Assembly: GCA_002684495.1 (NCBI GenBank)
Contig: NYVG01000015.1
Span: 255,138 to 319,137 of the forward strand
DNA: 64,000 nucleotides
Source: Gammaproteobacteria bacterium
Lineage (GTDB): Bacteria; Pseudomonadota; Gammaproteobacteria; Pseudomonadales; Azotimanducaceae
Reading direction: 5' to 3'
Both the position numbers and the translations under genes were made by a program. The notes under the pieces are model-generated. The model did no database searches. It worked only from the letters and a program-made list of their open reading frames with translations, and had not been told where the DNA came from. This document shows, one piece after another, positions 17,225-25,847 of this stretch (positions are counted from its first letter, which is position 1; each line of letters starts with the position of its first letter).

Positions 17225-17246
17225 ATCTGCGCGAGCGCGCAGATTG
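17225..17246. repeat. Near-perfect palindrome upstream of the DUF2256 gene
   Basis: AATCTGCGCG (17225-17234) and CGCGCAGATT (17237-17246) are perfect 10-base arms with two bases between. It begins six bases after the stop of the upstream hypothetical ORF and ends just before the DUF2256 GTG. It could be an RNA hairpin that controls translation or mRNA stability within the operon, or a protein-binding palindrome. Confidence 0.5.
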
Positions 17247-17251
17247 CACGC

Positions 17252-17653
17252 TTAATAGAAAAGCAAACGTATCCTTGCGGCGACTATAAACAGTGAGCGC
17301 AAAGGTACCTTCTTGAGTCCCAGTAAATCACGGTAAATGTCTATTATCTGTGAACGGCTCAAACCACAGCGGCCACGATGCCGCGACAGCGCATGCAAGA
17401 CCAAACTGGCCTCCCAGGTCCAAGGCCGACCATATTGATACCTCGCGTCTGGAACACCAATAGGCCAAATACCAACAAAAACCAAGGGGACTTGTAGCTG
17501 CTCGAGCCAGCTTAACCATTCATAGTCGGCCGGAATATTGAGCTCGCCTTCGGCGATATGAAGACGATCGCAAGAAAAGTCGACATCGGCGAGATTTGGA
17601 TGACGATATCTAAATGGGGAACGTACTCGGCTCTTGGTCAGAAACACAGGCAA
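17252..17653 (-). CDS. Hypothetical protein at the head of the photolyase operon
   Basis: This is an open frame of up to 133 codons from TTG 17653 (GTG at 17647 is an alternative) and I do not recognise the product. Visible features are an acidic, leucine-rich middle (HIAEGELNIPADYEWLSWLEQLQVPLVFVGIWPIG) and a basic helical C-terminus (LSRHRGRCGLSRSQIIDIYRDLLGLKKV). Support comes from its position directly behind a good promoter (17679-17706) and ahead of DUF2256-nei-photolyase, and from the lack of any competing ORF. Against it are the absent ATG and ribosome site. It may be a remnant of a longer gene. Confidence 0.4.
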   Translation of the reverse strand: MPVFLTKSRVRSPFRYRHPNLADVDFSCDRLHIAEGELNIPADYEWLSWLEQLQVPLVFVGIWPIGVPDARYQYGRPWTWEASLVLHALSRHRGRCGLSRSQIIDIYRDLLGLKKVPLRSLFIVAARIRLLFY

Positions 17654-17678
17654 ACGCTTGTCAACATTTAGTTAACAG

Positions 17679-17706
17679 ATAGTATCACTGGCGAGCGACT
17701 GGTCAA
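17679..17706 (-). promoter_or_regulatory. Sigma70-type promoter for the photolyase operon
   Basis: On the minus strand, TTGACC (17706-17701), a 16-base spacer and TACTAT (17684-17679) form a near-consensus sigma70 promoter. It lies 26 bases upstream of the first codon of the hypothetical ORF. It would transcribe the hypothetical, DUF2256, nei and photolyase genes. I see no clean LexA box. Confidence 0.5.
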
Positions 17707-17801
17707 TAGTGAAAACTCTTTTAACGCCGTGATTAGTGGACCAAACAGCTCAGTCGCGTGCTTATCAGAACTAACAACACAGCCGCTACACCAGCACGTT
17801 A

Positions 17802-19484
17802 TTAGCGACCCAAATGGCTCGTTCTGGCATTCCTTTGTTCTAAGAGAAGCAACCAGATCGTGGGCAGCAAACCTAAGGCTACAATGATTACCGCCGCTGT
17901 GGACGCTTCACTCAGACGTTCATCCGAGGCGAGGCGATAGACCCGAGTAGCAAGGGTTTCGAAGTTAAAGGGTCGCAGAATAAGTGTCGCCGGCAACTCC
18001 TTCATCACGTCTATAAAGACCAATAACAGGCCGCTGAGCACAGCTGGCCGCAGCAGCGGCAAATGAACTCGCCGCAGGACACCTGCAGGCGTATTGCCCA
18101 AGGTGCGAGCGACTGCGTCCAACTGCGGGTGCAATTGGTGCATGGCCGTTTGCGTGCTGTTAAAAGCCACCGTCAAAAATCGTGCGACGTACACTAGAAC
18201 CAAGGCAAATATCGAACCGGTCAATAACAAACCTACAGGCCGTCCTAAAGACTCTGTTAGGTAGTGCGCTAAGCTCCTATCTATATAGGTAAGTGGCAAC
18301 AATATGCCCACTGCAAGCACCATACCCGGCAGCGCGTAGCCTAAGGTCGCCAGCCGAACACCTAAATTCAACCAACGATCGCGCCGTAATCTTGCAGCGT
18401 AATTCAACAACAGAGCCACCGCTGCACAAACCCCGGCAGAGACGACTGCAACACTAACGCTGTTAAGACCATACATATAAAAGCCTTGGCCTAGCAGTGG
18501 ATCGCCTTGTGCAACGGCGTACCACAGCAGGGTACCGACCGGAACAACAAACCCGCCCAACACCGGCAACAGACAGAGACTTGCAGCGAGCATGCCAGCA
18601 GCACCTCTAAGAGGGATTTTTTCTGCAGCAACATTGCGCGACAGCGGATTAAATCGCTCACCGCGTCGTGCGGATTGTTCAAGCACAACGAGCGCTGCAA
18701 CCAGCAAAAACAGACAACCAGCCAACTTTAGTGCTGCATCGTGTTCACCCATGGCATACCAGGTGCGGAATATGCCAGTAGTGAAAGTAGGAACCCCAAA
18801 ATGCTCGGCGACCCCGTAATCCGCGATGGTCTCCATCATAACCAAGGCCAAACCACCGATAATTGCCGGACGCGCGACCGGCACCGCGACGCGCCAAAAT
18901 ACCTGAGACCATCCCATTCCCAATACTCGCGCGCTTTCATAAAGCGCCCCAGCCTGACTTTGAAAACTCGTTTTTGCTAACAGGTAAACATAGGGGTATA
19001 AGACCAGAGCTATTACAATCCCCGCACCACCGAGAGAGCGCACCGCAGGAAAGTAGTAGTCGCCCAATTGCACACCCACCAAACTCCGCAACATCCCCTG
19101 CACAGGGCCCGTTGCATCGAATAAATCCGCGTAAACATACCCCACCACATAGGCGGGTGCGGCCAATGGCAAGATCAGCGCAACGCCCAGCCAACCACTG
19201 CCCGGAAACCGATAATGCGCAGTTAACCAAGCGGCCCCCACCCCTACGCTGGCGGCCAAAACGGCCACTATCAGCATTAGGCCTAGAGTATTAACCGTAT
19301 AAGTCAGAAGCACTGTTTGCATAAGGTGCGACCAGACAGCGGTCGTCGGAAACGCTAGCGCCCCCACGACCACCAATAGCGGCAACGCCACCGGGATGGC
19401 AACCAGTATGGCCATTATCGTCCAGGCGATTGAACCCGAGGAGGTCGTCGGGGTTGTTAACGTTGGCCGAGAGTCCACTGCCAT
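17802..19484 (-). CDS. fbpB: Ferric iron ABC transporter permease
   Basis: The 560-residue protein is a fused double permease with about 12 transmembrane segments and two binding-protein-dependent-transport domains. The EAA-like cytoplasmic loops are YESARVLGMGWSQVFWRVAVPVARPA (about 185-210) and DAVARTLGNTPAGVLRRVHLPLLRPA (about 465-490). This length and layout define the FbpB/SfuB type, which passes Fe3+ from a periplasmic binding protein across the inner membrane. It is divergent from the ATPase gene, with 120 bases between the starts. No Fur box is obvious in that gap. Thiamine permease ThiP has the same layout and is the main alternative, but the neighbours favour iron. Confidence 0.92.
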   Translation of the reverse strand: MAVDSRPTLTTPTTSSGSIAWTIMAILVAIPVALPLLVVVGALAFPTTAVWSHLMQTVLLTYTVNTLGLMLIVAVLAASVGVGAAWLTAHYRFPGSGWLGVALILPLAAPAYVVGYVYADLFDATGPVQGMLRSLVGVQLGDYYFPAVRSLGGAGIVIALVLYPYVYLLAKTSFQSQAGALYESARVLGMGWSQVFWRVAVPVARPAIIGGLALVMMETIADYGVAEHFGVPTFTTGIFRTWYAMGEHDAALKLAGCLFLLVAALVVLEQSARRGERFNPLSRNVAAEKIPLRGAAGMLAASLCLLPVLGGFVVPVGTLLWYAVAQGDPLLGQGFYMYGLNSVSVAVVSAGVCAAVALLLNYAARLRRDRWLNLGVRLATLGYALPGMVLAVGILLPLTYIDRSLAHYLTESLGRPVGLLLTGSIFALVLVYVARFLTVAFNSTQTAMHQLHPQLDAVARTLGNTPAGVLRRVHLPLLRPAVLSGLLLVFIDVMKELPATLILRPFNFETLATRVYRLASDERLSEASTAAVIIVALGLLPTIWLLLLEQRNARTSHLGR

Positions 19485-19604
19485 GACTTTGCGCGGTCCT
19501 TGTTCTGAGTTTTAGTGAGCTCAGCGCCGGATTGACCATCGCGCTGACCTCAAGCATCGGCGCGTATCGTAACTTTTCCACAGCGCAGTTACACTGCACG
19601 CCCC

Positions 19605-20636
19605 ATGAGCATTCGATTTACTGACTTAAGCCACCACTTTAACGGCAACCCAGTGTTGCACAATATCGATCTGGAGATTGATTCCGGCGAAATCGTTTGC
19701 GTGCTCGGGCCGTCAGGCAGCGGCAAAAGTACTCTATTACGCATCATCGCCGGCTTGGAGTCTATTCAACAGGGACAATTGTTAGTGGACGGTAAACTGC
19801 TGGCGGATCCACGAGTCAACCCACCACCCGAGCAACGCTCTATTGGCCTGGTTTTCCAAGACCATGTGCTCTTCCCACACCAAACTGTTGCGGAGAATGT
19901 GGCCTTTGGTCTTGGCGATATGCAAAGCAAGGAGCGGGAAAACACGGTAGCGTTGCAGCTGGCCAACGTCGGCATTAGCACGCTCGCTGATCGCTATCCA
20001 CATACATTATCCGGCGGCCAACAACAGAGAGTCGCCCTTGCAAGAGCATTGGCAACAGAGCCCGATGTACTGCTGCTGGACGAGCCGTTTGCAAGCGCTG
20101 ACGCCCCATTACGCAAGAGCCTCAGAGAAGATGCGCGACGACGGCTGAAAAAAGCCAATACAACAACGCTTATGGTTACCCATGATCCTGCAGAGGCGAT
20201 GTCCATGGCCGATCGAATCGCGGTTTTAGTCGACGGCTACCTGGTTCAATTCGGAACCCCGGAAGAACTTTGGCAGCGCCCCCAACATCCTTTCGTTGCC
20301 GCCACAATTGCCAATCTACAGGCACTGAAAGGTCGCATCGAGGGTAACCATTGCATCACGGCTTTCGGCAAGCTGCCCCTGCGACTGTTAACCCTGACCC
20401 AACAACTTGAAGACAATGCAACGATAACCATCGGCGTCCGCGCGAGCAGTCTCACGGTCAGCCGCGACGGTTCATGCATTGTCCAAGATATACGCTTCCT
20501 CGGCGATCGCTATACCCTGCTGGTAAGCGCTGAAAATCAAGAGCTAGAGATATCCACTACACTAAAACCTGCAGCTCGGGTCGGTGATGCTGTAAGCGTT
20601 AATTTTGCTTCAGCAAAAGCCATGATCTTGAGTTGA
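19605..20636 (+). CDS. fbpC: Ferric iron ABC transporter ATP-binding protein
   Basis: The 343-residue protein has Walker A GPSGSGKST (about residues 35-43), a Q-loop in GLVFQDHVLFPH, signature LSGGQQQRVALARAL, Walker B LLLDEPFASAD and the switch His in VTHDPAEAM. A C-terminal TOBE-like regulatory domain follows (about 240-343). This is the FbpC/AfuC type that powers Fe3+ import. No ribosome site is evident before the ATG. The gene is followed after 84 bases by the binding protein, with a Fur box in between, and is divergent from the permease. Confidence 0.92.
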   Translation: MSIRFTDLSHHFNGNPVLHNIDLEIDSGEIVCVLGPSGSGKSTLLRIIAGLESIQQGQLLVDGKLLADPRVNPPPEQRSIGLVFQDHVLFPHQTVAENVAFGLGDMQSKERENTVALQLANVGISTLADRYPHTLSGGQQQRVALARALATEPDVLLLDEPFASADAPLRKSLREDARRRLKKANTTTLMVTHDPAEAMSMADRIAVLVDGYLVQFGTPEELWQRPQHPFVAATIANLQALKGRIEGNHCITAFGKLPLRLLTLTQQLEDNATITIGVRASSLTVSRDGSCIVQDIRFLGDRYTLLVSAENQELEISTTLKPAARVGDAVSVNFASAKAMILS

Positions 20637-20663
20637 TTGCGCGCTTTTGCCGTCGGGAATTTA

Positions 20664-20682
20664 ATAGCAATAATTCTCATTT
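20664..20682. promoter_or_regulatory. Fur box upstream of fbpA
   Basis: Read on the minus strand this is AAATGAGAATTATTGCTAT, close to the AATGAGAATTATT form of the Fur box common in gammaproteobacteria. It lies about 40 bases upstream of the binding-protein start, where an iron-loaded Fur dimer would block transcription. It supports iron as the substrate of the neighbouring ABC transporter. Confidence 0.65.
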
Positions 20683-20720
20683 AGATTAAACTCCCTTATT
20701 CACTAACCAAGGTAGTCGCC

Positions 20721-21731
20721 ATGACCTCATCTCGAATCATTAGTTTACTGCTCTTTCTCAGCTGGGCCCAAACCAGCATCGCCGAGAACGTAGTAAATGT
20801 TTACTCAGCACGGCACTACGACACCGATATGGCCCTGTATGAACGCTTTACCGAAGAAACCGGGATCAAAGTGAACCTTATTGAGGGCGGCAGCGACGCG
20901 CTGATCCAACGCATTGTTAACGAAGGCGAATTCAGTCCCGCGGACATGATGATTACCGTAGACGCTGGTCGTCTGTGGCGAGCCGCTGAGAAAGATCTTT
21001 TCCAGACGATAGAGTCCCCGGTACTCAACGAGCGGGTGCCCGCGCATCTGCGCCACCCCTCCGGTCTTTGGTTCGGGCTCTCCAAACGCGCGCGCGTAAT
21101 TGCTTACAACAAAGCCAAAGGCTTGCCTGCAGGGCTGACCCGCTATGAAGACCTCGCAAGGGCCGACCTTAGAGACCAGGTATGCATGCGCAGCTCAGGC
21201 AACATCTATAACTTGTCACTACTGGCATCAATAATCGAGGCCAACGGCGCCGAGCAGGCACAGGGTTGGGCGAACGGCGTGGTGGCAAATTTCGCACGCA
21301 AGCCCCAGAGCAACGACACCGGTCAATTGCGTGCGGTAGCCGCGGGCGAGTGCAGTGTCACCGTCGCCAATACCTATTACCTAGGCCGCTTACTCGGTTC
21401 TGAAAAAGCAGCTGACCAGGCTGTGGTGAAGAACCTCGGCGTATTATTCCCTAATCAGGCCGGACGCGGCAGCCATATCAACATCAGTGGTGCCGGGATC
21501 ACCAAATACGCACCCAACAAGGCGAACGCCGTACGCTTTCTGGAATACCTAACCAGTGATTTCGCACAACGTCTTTTTGCTGAAGGCAATAACGAGTACC
21601 CGATCGTTGGCGAAGTAACAGGACCCGTTGCTGAGCTTGGAGCTTTTGCCGAAGACAACGTCTCGGCATCTGTGCTGGGGCAACGTCAAACTGAAGCTGT
21701 GAAGATCTTTGATCGAGCAGGCTGGCTCTAG
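20721..21731 (+). CDS. fbpA: Periplasmic ferric iron-binding protein
   Basis: The 336-residue protein has a cleavable signal peptide (1-21, ending SIA). The mature part begins ENVVNVYSARHYDTD, the classical YSARHY of FbpA/FutA iron-binding proteins. The double tyrosine in VTVANTYYLGRLL provides the phenolate ligands to Fe3+. It delivers iron to the FbpB permease. The promoter carries a Fur box, so the gene is expected to be induced by iron shortage. The DoxX gene starts 13 bases downstream and may be co-transcribed. Confidence 0.94.
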   Translation: MTSSRIISLLLFLSWAQTSIAENVVNVYSARHYDTDMALYERFTEETGIKVNLIEGGSDALIQRIVNEGEFSPADMMITVDAGRLWRAAEKDLFQTIESPVLNERVPAHLRHPSGLWFGLSKRARVIAYNKAKGLPAGLTRYEDLARADLRDQVCMRSSGNIYNLSLLASIIEANGAEQAQGWANGVVANFARKPQSNDTGQLRAVAAGECSVTVANTYYLGRLLGSEKAADQAVVKNLGVLFPNQAGRGSHINISGAGITKYAPNKANAVRFLEYLTSDFAQRLFAEGNNEYPIVGEVTGPVAELGAFAEDNVSASVLGQRQTEAVKIFDRAGWL

Positions 21732-21743
21732 ATCGTAAAGGCT

Positions 21744-22181
21744 ATGCAAACGTCCATGAACACGCTTAACCAAACCTTGAGCACTGCAGGTCGTTGCCTT
21801 TTAGGGCTGTATTTTTTGATCCCGGGGATCAGTAAGGTTACAGGGTTTGAGGCAAACGCTGCCTATATGGAACTGCACGGCATGGTGTTGGTGCCATTTT
21901 TCCTAGTGGTCACTCTAGTGCTACAAATCGGCGGTGGGTTGTTTTTAATCGTGGGCTATAAGGTCCGCCTTACGGCACTGATGTTCGCCGCCATGACGTT
22001 GGTGATAAATATAGTCATGCACGACTTTTGGAATGTATACGAGGGCTTAAGCCAGGGCCATGAAACCCAAAACTTTGTGAAAAACTTGGCCATCATGGCG
22101 GGCCTTTTGCTGTTGGGATCCGTTCAAGGCGACCAACCCTTGAGCCTCGACAAGCGTCTGAGCCAACAACCCAGTAAGTGA
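21744..22181 (+). CDS. DoxX-family membrane protein
   Basis: The 145-residue product has four transmembrane helices. The DoxX pattern is GRCLLGLYFLIPGISKVTGF in helix 1, then VPFFLVVTLVLQIGGGLFLIVGYKVRLTAL and a late FVKNLAIMAGLLLL. DoxX proteins sit in the inner membrane; relatives act with quinones or oxidoreductases, but most have no defined role. It starts 13 bases after the fbpA stop, so it is probably expressed with the iron-binding protein under Fur. A second ATG four codons downstream is an alternative start. Confidence 0.85.
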   Translation: MQTSMNTLNQTLSTAGRCLLGLYFLIPGISKVTGFEANAAYMELHGMVLVPFFLVVTLVLQIGGGLFLIVGYKVRLTALMFAAMTLVINIVMHDFWNVYEGLSQGHETQNFVKNLAIMAGLLLLGSVQGDQPLSLDKRLSQQPSK

Positions 22182-22232
22182 AGACAGCCCACTGGCTGAC
22201 TCCAGTTAGCCGTCTCACAAAAACCCACCTCT

Positions 22233-23387
22233 TCAGATCAGATACTTATCGTTATCCTGACCGCTGTTACGTGGGGCCTGCTGCGGCTGCAAGCTGTCGC
22301 CATTCAAGCGAAAGCCGATCGCAGGAAGACTGACCGAAGTGCCACGAGATCCAACTGGCAGTTCCTGCAGCAAGCCTCTAGCCTCGGGCTGCCCCTCCGC
22401 AAGCACCTCGCCAACCGAGCGCACCCGACTAGCCGGCACCCCAGCTTGATCAAGCAAGGTCTCCCATTCTGCTGCTCTGCGTTGCCGGAAAGCATTTTCA
22501 ATTACAGCTCGGAGTGCTTGTTGATTTTCTGCCCGCTGTCGCGGCTGCCGCCAACGCTCATCTTCGGCCCATTCTGGATAACCCAGCACTGCACAAAGAT
22601 CTGCGAACTGCCGCTCGTTATTCGCCGCCAGCATAATCAACACACCATCACCAGCTTCGAAGCAGCCAGAGGACGGCGCGCGACTCGCCGCCTCATTACC
22701 TAACTTGGGTGTCTCATTACCGGTGGTTGCCGTCGCAACTAGGTTATTGGCCATCAAATTTAAGGCTGTATCAAGCATCGCAACATTCACGGTCTGAGGT
22801 GCGGAAGTACGGTCACGCTCACGCAGTGCGGCCATGACTGCAAACGCTGCATTCAGACCAGTCGCATAGTCGACATAGGGGGCACCGACTTTCACTGGCC
22901 CCATATCTTCAGTGCCGGTGGTTTGCATAATCCCGCTCATCGCCTGCACTACATGATCGTAGGCGGGTCTGTGACCCACTGGCCCCTCACCACCATAGGC
23001 CGAGATCGAGCAGTAAATAATATTGGCGTTTGCGCCGCGCACGGCGCCCTCACCCAGCCCCAAACGCGCGGCTACGCCAGGCCGATAATTCTGCACAAAT
23101 ATATCGGCATCAGCGGCCAGCTCGAGCACCTTGGTAATTCCCTCGGGTTGTTTGAGATCAATCTCGACGCAGTCTTTGTCCGCATTTTGTGTGCAAAAGG
23201 CGAGCCCCAAACCCTCATCTGCCAGGTCTTTGAGCGCACCGCCATAACGCGTCATTTCGCCACCGGGCGGCTCAATTTTTATCACCTCAGCACCGAGCAA
23301 AGCCAGTTGGTAAGTACAATACGGGCCGGCAAAAACCTGAGTTAAATCGATAACAGTGATGCCTGCTAGAGGCGCTGGACGACTCAT
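22233..23387 (-). CDS. CaiB/BaiF (class III) CoA-transferase
   Basis: The protein has 384 residues from the ATG at 23387, preceded by TGAGGATTGCCC. LAGITVIDLTQVFAGPYCTYQLALLGAEVIKIEPPGG is the typical N-terminus, and the catalytic Asp is near residue 173 (APYVDYATGLNAAF). Class III transferases move CoA between carboxylates through an aspartyl-CoA thioester. It is divergent from the SDR and TesB genes, with 123 bases between starts. Donor and acceptor acids are unknown. Confidence 0.92.
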   Translation of the reverse strand: MSRPAPLAGITVIDLTQVFAGPYCTYQLALLGAEVIKIEPPGGEMTRYGGALKDLADEGLGLAFCTQNADKDCVEIDLKQPEGITKVLELAADADIFVQNYRPGVAARLGLGEGAVRGANANIIYCSISAYGGEGPVGHRPAYDHVVQAMSGIMQTTGTEDMGPVKVGAPYVDYATGLNAAFAVMAALRERDRTSAPQTVNVAMLDTALNLMANNLVATATTGNETPKLGNEAASRAPSSGCFEAGDGVLIMLAANNERQFADLCAVLGYPEWAEDERWRQPRQRAENQQALRAVIENAFRQRRAAEWETLLDQAGVPASRVRSVGEVLAEGQPEARGLLQELPVGSRGTSVSLPAIGFRLNGDSLQPQQAPRNSGQDNDKYLI

Positions 23388-23510
23388 GGGCAATCCTCAG
23401 CTATACAAATTTTGACCTACAAGATCATAGCGGAGACATGAGCCAGCAGGCCATGGCAGCCCTCCGCCCTTTCATGGTTGAATGCGGGCCTGCAATTACA
23501 AGGAAAAGCC

Positions 23511-24275
23511 ATGGCGTCCCCTACGTTAGACAGCAAAGTAGCTCTGATCACTGGTGGTTCCGGCGACATTGGTGGCGCCATTGCACGGCGACTGGCTGAC
23601 GCGGGCGCGGAAGTCATCATTACCTACGTTGGTGCGCAAGACAGCGCCGAGGCTGTTGTCGACGATATCCAGCAAGCTGGCGGAAGAGCACATTGCCGAC
23701 AATTGGACCAACGCGACCCGACAGCCATTGAGTCTCTACTGCAGGATATTGACGCACAATGGGGACAACTGGATATTCTGGTGAACAACGCCGCCTGGAA
23801 TGTTGGCATTCCATTCCCCAATCTTGATGATCTAACTGCCGATATTTGGGATCGGGTGCTGGAAACCAACCTTCGAGGGCCGTTTCTGCTCGCGCGCGCC
23901 GGCGCAAAGTTGCTGCAGGCCGGCGACGGTGGACACATTGTTAATATCTCGTCCGCTGGCGGCATAAGCCCAGGCAGTAGCAGTATTGCCTATTCCTCGA
24001 GCAAGGCAGGCCTAAACCATCTCACCCGCTGTCTTGCCGTAGCCATGGCCCCCAATATCGCGGTGAACTGTATCGCCCCGGGGCTCGTTGAGAACACTCG
24101 AATGGCCCAGCGCCTGCCCGACAAGGTCGCGGCCGGAGCGCGACGCCAGGCGGTCCTCGGAGTGGTCGGTCAAACAGATGATATTGCCGAACAAACACTT
24201 GCCTTCGTCACCAGCCAATCTGTCTCAGGCCAGACCATTGTCATAGACGGCGGTATGCCAGGAGCAATGCGCTAA
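23511..24275 (+). CDS. Short-chain dehydrogenase/reductase
   Basis: The product is 254 residues from the ATG at 23511, preceded by AAGGAAAAGCC. The Rossmann motif is TGGSGDIGGAIA, followed by the NNAA element and the catalytic Ser-Tyr-Lys in NISSAGG and YSSSKAG. Here the tyrosine of the usual YxxxK is in IAYSSSKAGL. The C-terminal half has IAPGLVENTRM and GQTIVIDGGM, as in 3-oxoacyl-ACP-reductase-like SDRs. It precedes the TesB gene by two bases and so forms an operon with it. The likely role is oxidation of a hydroxyacyl-CoA or alcohol intermediate. Confidence 0.9.
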   Translation: MASPTLDSKVALITGGSGDIGGAIARRLADAGAEVIITYVGAQDSAEAVVDDIQQAGGRAHCRQLDQRDPTAIESLLQDIDAQWGQLDILVNNAAWNVGIPFPNLDDLTADIWDRVLETNLRGPFLLARAGAKLLQAGDGGHIVNISSAGGISPGSSSIAYSSSKAGLNHLTRCLAVAMAPNIAVNCIAPGLVENTRMAQRLPDKVAAGARRQAVLGVVGQTDDIAEQTLAFVTSQSVSGQTIVIDGGMPGAMR

Positions 24276-24277
24276 CC

Positions 24278-25177
24278 ATGAACACGACATCCGAACGTCC
24301 CGCAGCGGGCTTGCCCCAAGCCGAGAGCAGTCATGCAGATCTGTCATTAACCGAATTAATGCAGGTAAACCCGACTAATAAAGCCGATGTATTTGTGGCC
24401 AAGACCGAAACATATGGCCCTGTGGGCATTTATGGAGGGCACTTTTTAGGTCAGGCTATGGCAGCTGGCTTAGCCACTGTCGAGGAGCATAAGCTCGCCC
24501 ATTCCTATCACGCGTATTTCTTACGTGCCGGAGATCCAACCCTGCCATTGCATTATGAGGTCACTCGCCTCCGGGAAAGCCGCCACGGCGACACTCGTGC
24601 AATCACGGCAGTGCAAGACGAGCACAAAGTTTTCCATATGATCGCTTCATTCAAAACTGCCGAATCCGGCGATGAACATCAACCTCAGGCGCCAGCTTTA
24701 GAGCCTCCTGAAGCTGTGATCGCGGCTCGCGAAGAAAGGGACGAGTCGCCCTTTCCGTTCCCCGTTGTGCAGGCCGGGCGGGTGCAGATGGAATGGGCCT
24801 CACCATCGTTTTTTGAATTCGATCGCAATGAACCGCCAGCCCTGCGGCTGTGGATGCGGGTAGCACCTCCCAGTACAGCGCTGACTCCACGCGAGCGTCA
24901 AATTGTCATGGCTTATCTCTCTGATGGACCGTTGATGTTTAACTCAGTACTCCCCCATGGCATTCCGTTCCAGAGTCATCGACTCACCAGTCTAGATCAA
25001 AGCGCCTGGTTTCATCGCGACGCTGATCCTTTTCAATGGATGATTTTTGATCAACGCAGCACTGCCGCAACCGCCGGGCGTGGGATGAACGAGGGACAAA
25101 TCTATGGCCAAGATGGCCGGCTGCTGATGACCTGTGCCCAAGAATCGATGTTGCGCACCATACTGCCAAGCAACTAG
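24278..25177 (+). CDS. Acyl-CoA thioesterase II (TesB-like)
   Basis: The 299-residue protein has the double hot-dog organisation of TesB. The first half has YGGHFLGQAMAAGLATVEEHKLAHSYHAYFLRAGDPTLPLHYEV and the second has HGIPFQSHRLTSLDQSAWFHRDADPFQWMIFDQRS. It hydrolyses acyl-CoAs to free acids and CoA, and could balance CoA pools in the adjoining SDR/CoA-transferase pathway. It begins two bases after the SDR stop. The family catalytic triad includes an Asp, Thr and Gln; the exact residues cannot be assigned without an alignment. Confidence 0.9.
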   Translation: MNTTSERPAAGLPQAESSHADLSLTELMQVNPTNKADVFVAKTETYGPVGIYGGHFLGQAMAAGLATVEEHKLAHSYHAYFLRAGDPTLPLHYEVTRLRESRHGDTRAITAVQDEHKVFHMIASFKTAESGDEHQPQAPALEPPEAVIAAREERDESPFPFPVVQAGRVQMEWASPSFFEFDRNEPPALRLWMRVAPPSTALTPRERQIVMAYLSDGPLMFNSVLPHGIPFQSHRLTSLDQSAWFHRDADPFQWMIFDQRSTAATAGRGMNEGQIYGQDGRLLMTCAQESMLRTILPSN

Positions 25178-25245
25178 TCGCCAAGAGTGGCTGTAACTCA
25201 AGCAAATTTGTATGATGTTGTCTTAATTAGGGCTTTGAGGAAAAA

Positions 25246-25821
25246 ATGCTGAATGAATTGCTGTTGAATCTGGCCCGCTGGCTCGACAGCCAAAGCTGGA
25301 GCACCAGTATTCACGAGTCTATTTATCTTTACTCGTGGATCGAAACCACCCATGTACTCACACTGATGGTTTTCCTCGGCATGCTCTTTGTCATTGATTT
25401 ACGCATGCTCGGAGCGATATTTCCAAATGTGCCCGCCTCCACGATAGCCCAACGCCTGGACAAACCGATGATGATCGGCTTTGTGGTTATGCTGATTACC
25501 GGGTTTTTGCTGTATTACGCCATTCCAGTTCGCACCACCCAGAGCCTGTGGTTTCGCATAAAAGTCGTTTTGTTAATCGCCGCCGGCATTAATGCCTTTA
25601 TGTTTCGCGCCAAAATGCAAGCCTCTAGCGACTCTTGGGACCTAGACCCGATACCGCCGAAGCGCATTCGCATTGGCGCGGCAGTTTCCTTGACGCTATG
25701 GGCTGGTGTGGTAATCACTGGGCGAACGATTGCTTATGATTGGTTCGACTGCCACAAGCAACTACCCTACTTTATGTATTGGGCCGCGGGCTGCGTCGAC
25801 GAAATGGCAGCGCTGCAGTAA
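25246..25821 (+). CDS. Integral membrane protein, DUF6644-like
   Basis: The 191-residue product has four to five transmembrane helices and is preceded by GAGGAAAAA. SIYLYSWIETTHVLTLMVFLGMLFVIDLRMLG in the first helices resembles the pattern (His in helix 1, then DLRxLG) of small membrane proteins grouped as DUF6644. A second hydrophobic unit has LWFRIKVVLLIAAGINAF. The conserved His could bind heme, but this is inference. It is followed by a related 158-residue protein and a 41-residue microprotein, all within 1.2 kb, so the three are probably subunits of one complex. Confidence 0.72.
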   Translation: MLNELLLNLARWLDSQSWSTSIHESIYLYSWIETTHVLTLMVFLGMLFVIDLRMLGAIFPNVPASTIAQRLDKPMMIGFVVMLITGFLLYYAIPVRTTQSLWFRIKVVLLIAAGINAFMFRAKMQASSDSWDLDPIPPKRIRIGAAVSLTLWAGVVITGRTIAYDWFDCHKQLPYFMYWAAGCVDEMAALQ

Positions 25822-25847
25822 CCCCGGCTCAGCATAAGGAATAGACC

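Noticed and set aside
17030..17296. Plus-strand 88-codon ORF across the DUF2256 gene
   Set aside because: It is antisense to the well-supported DUF2256 and nei genes and has no recognisable product.
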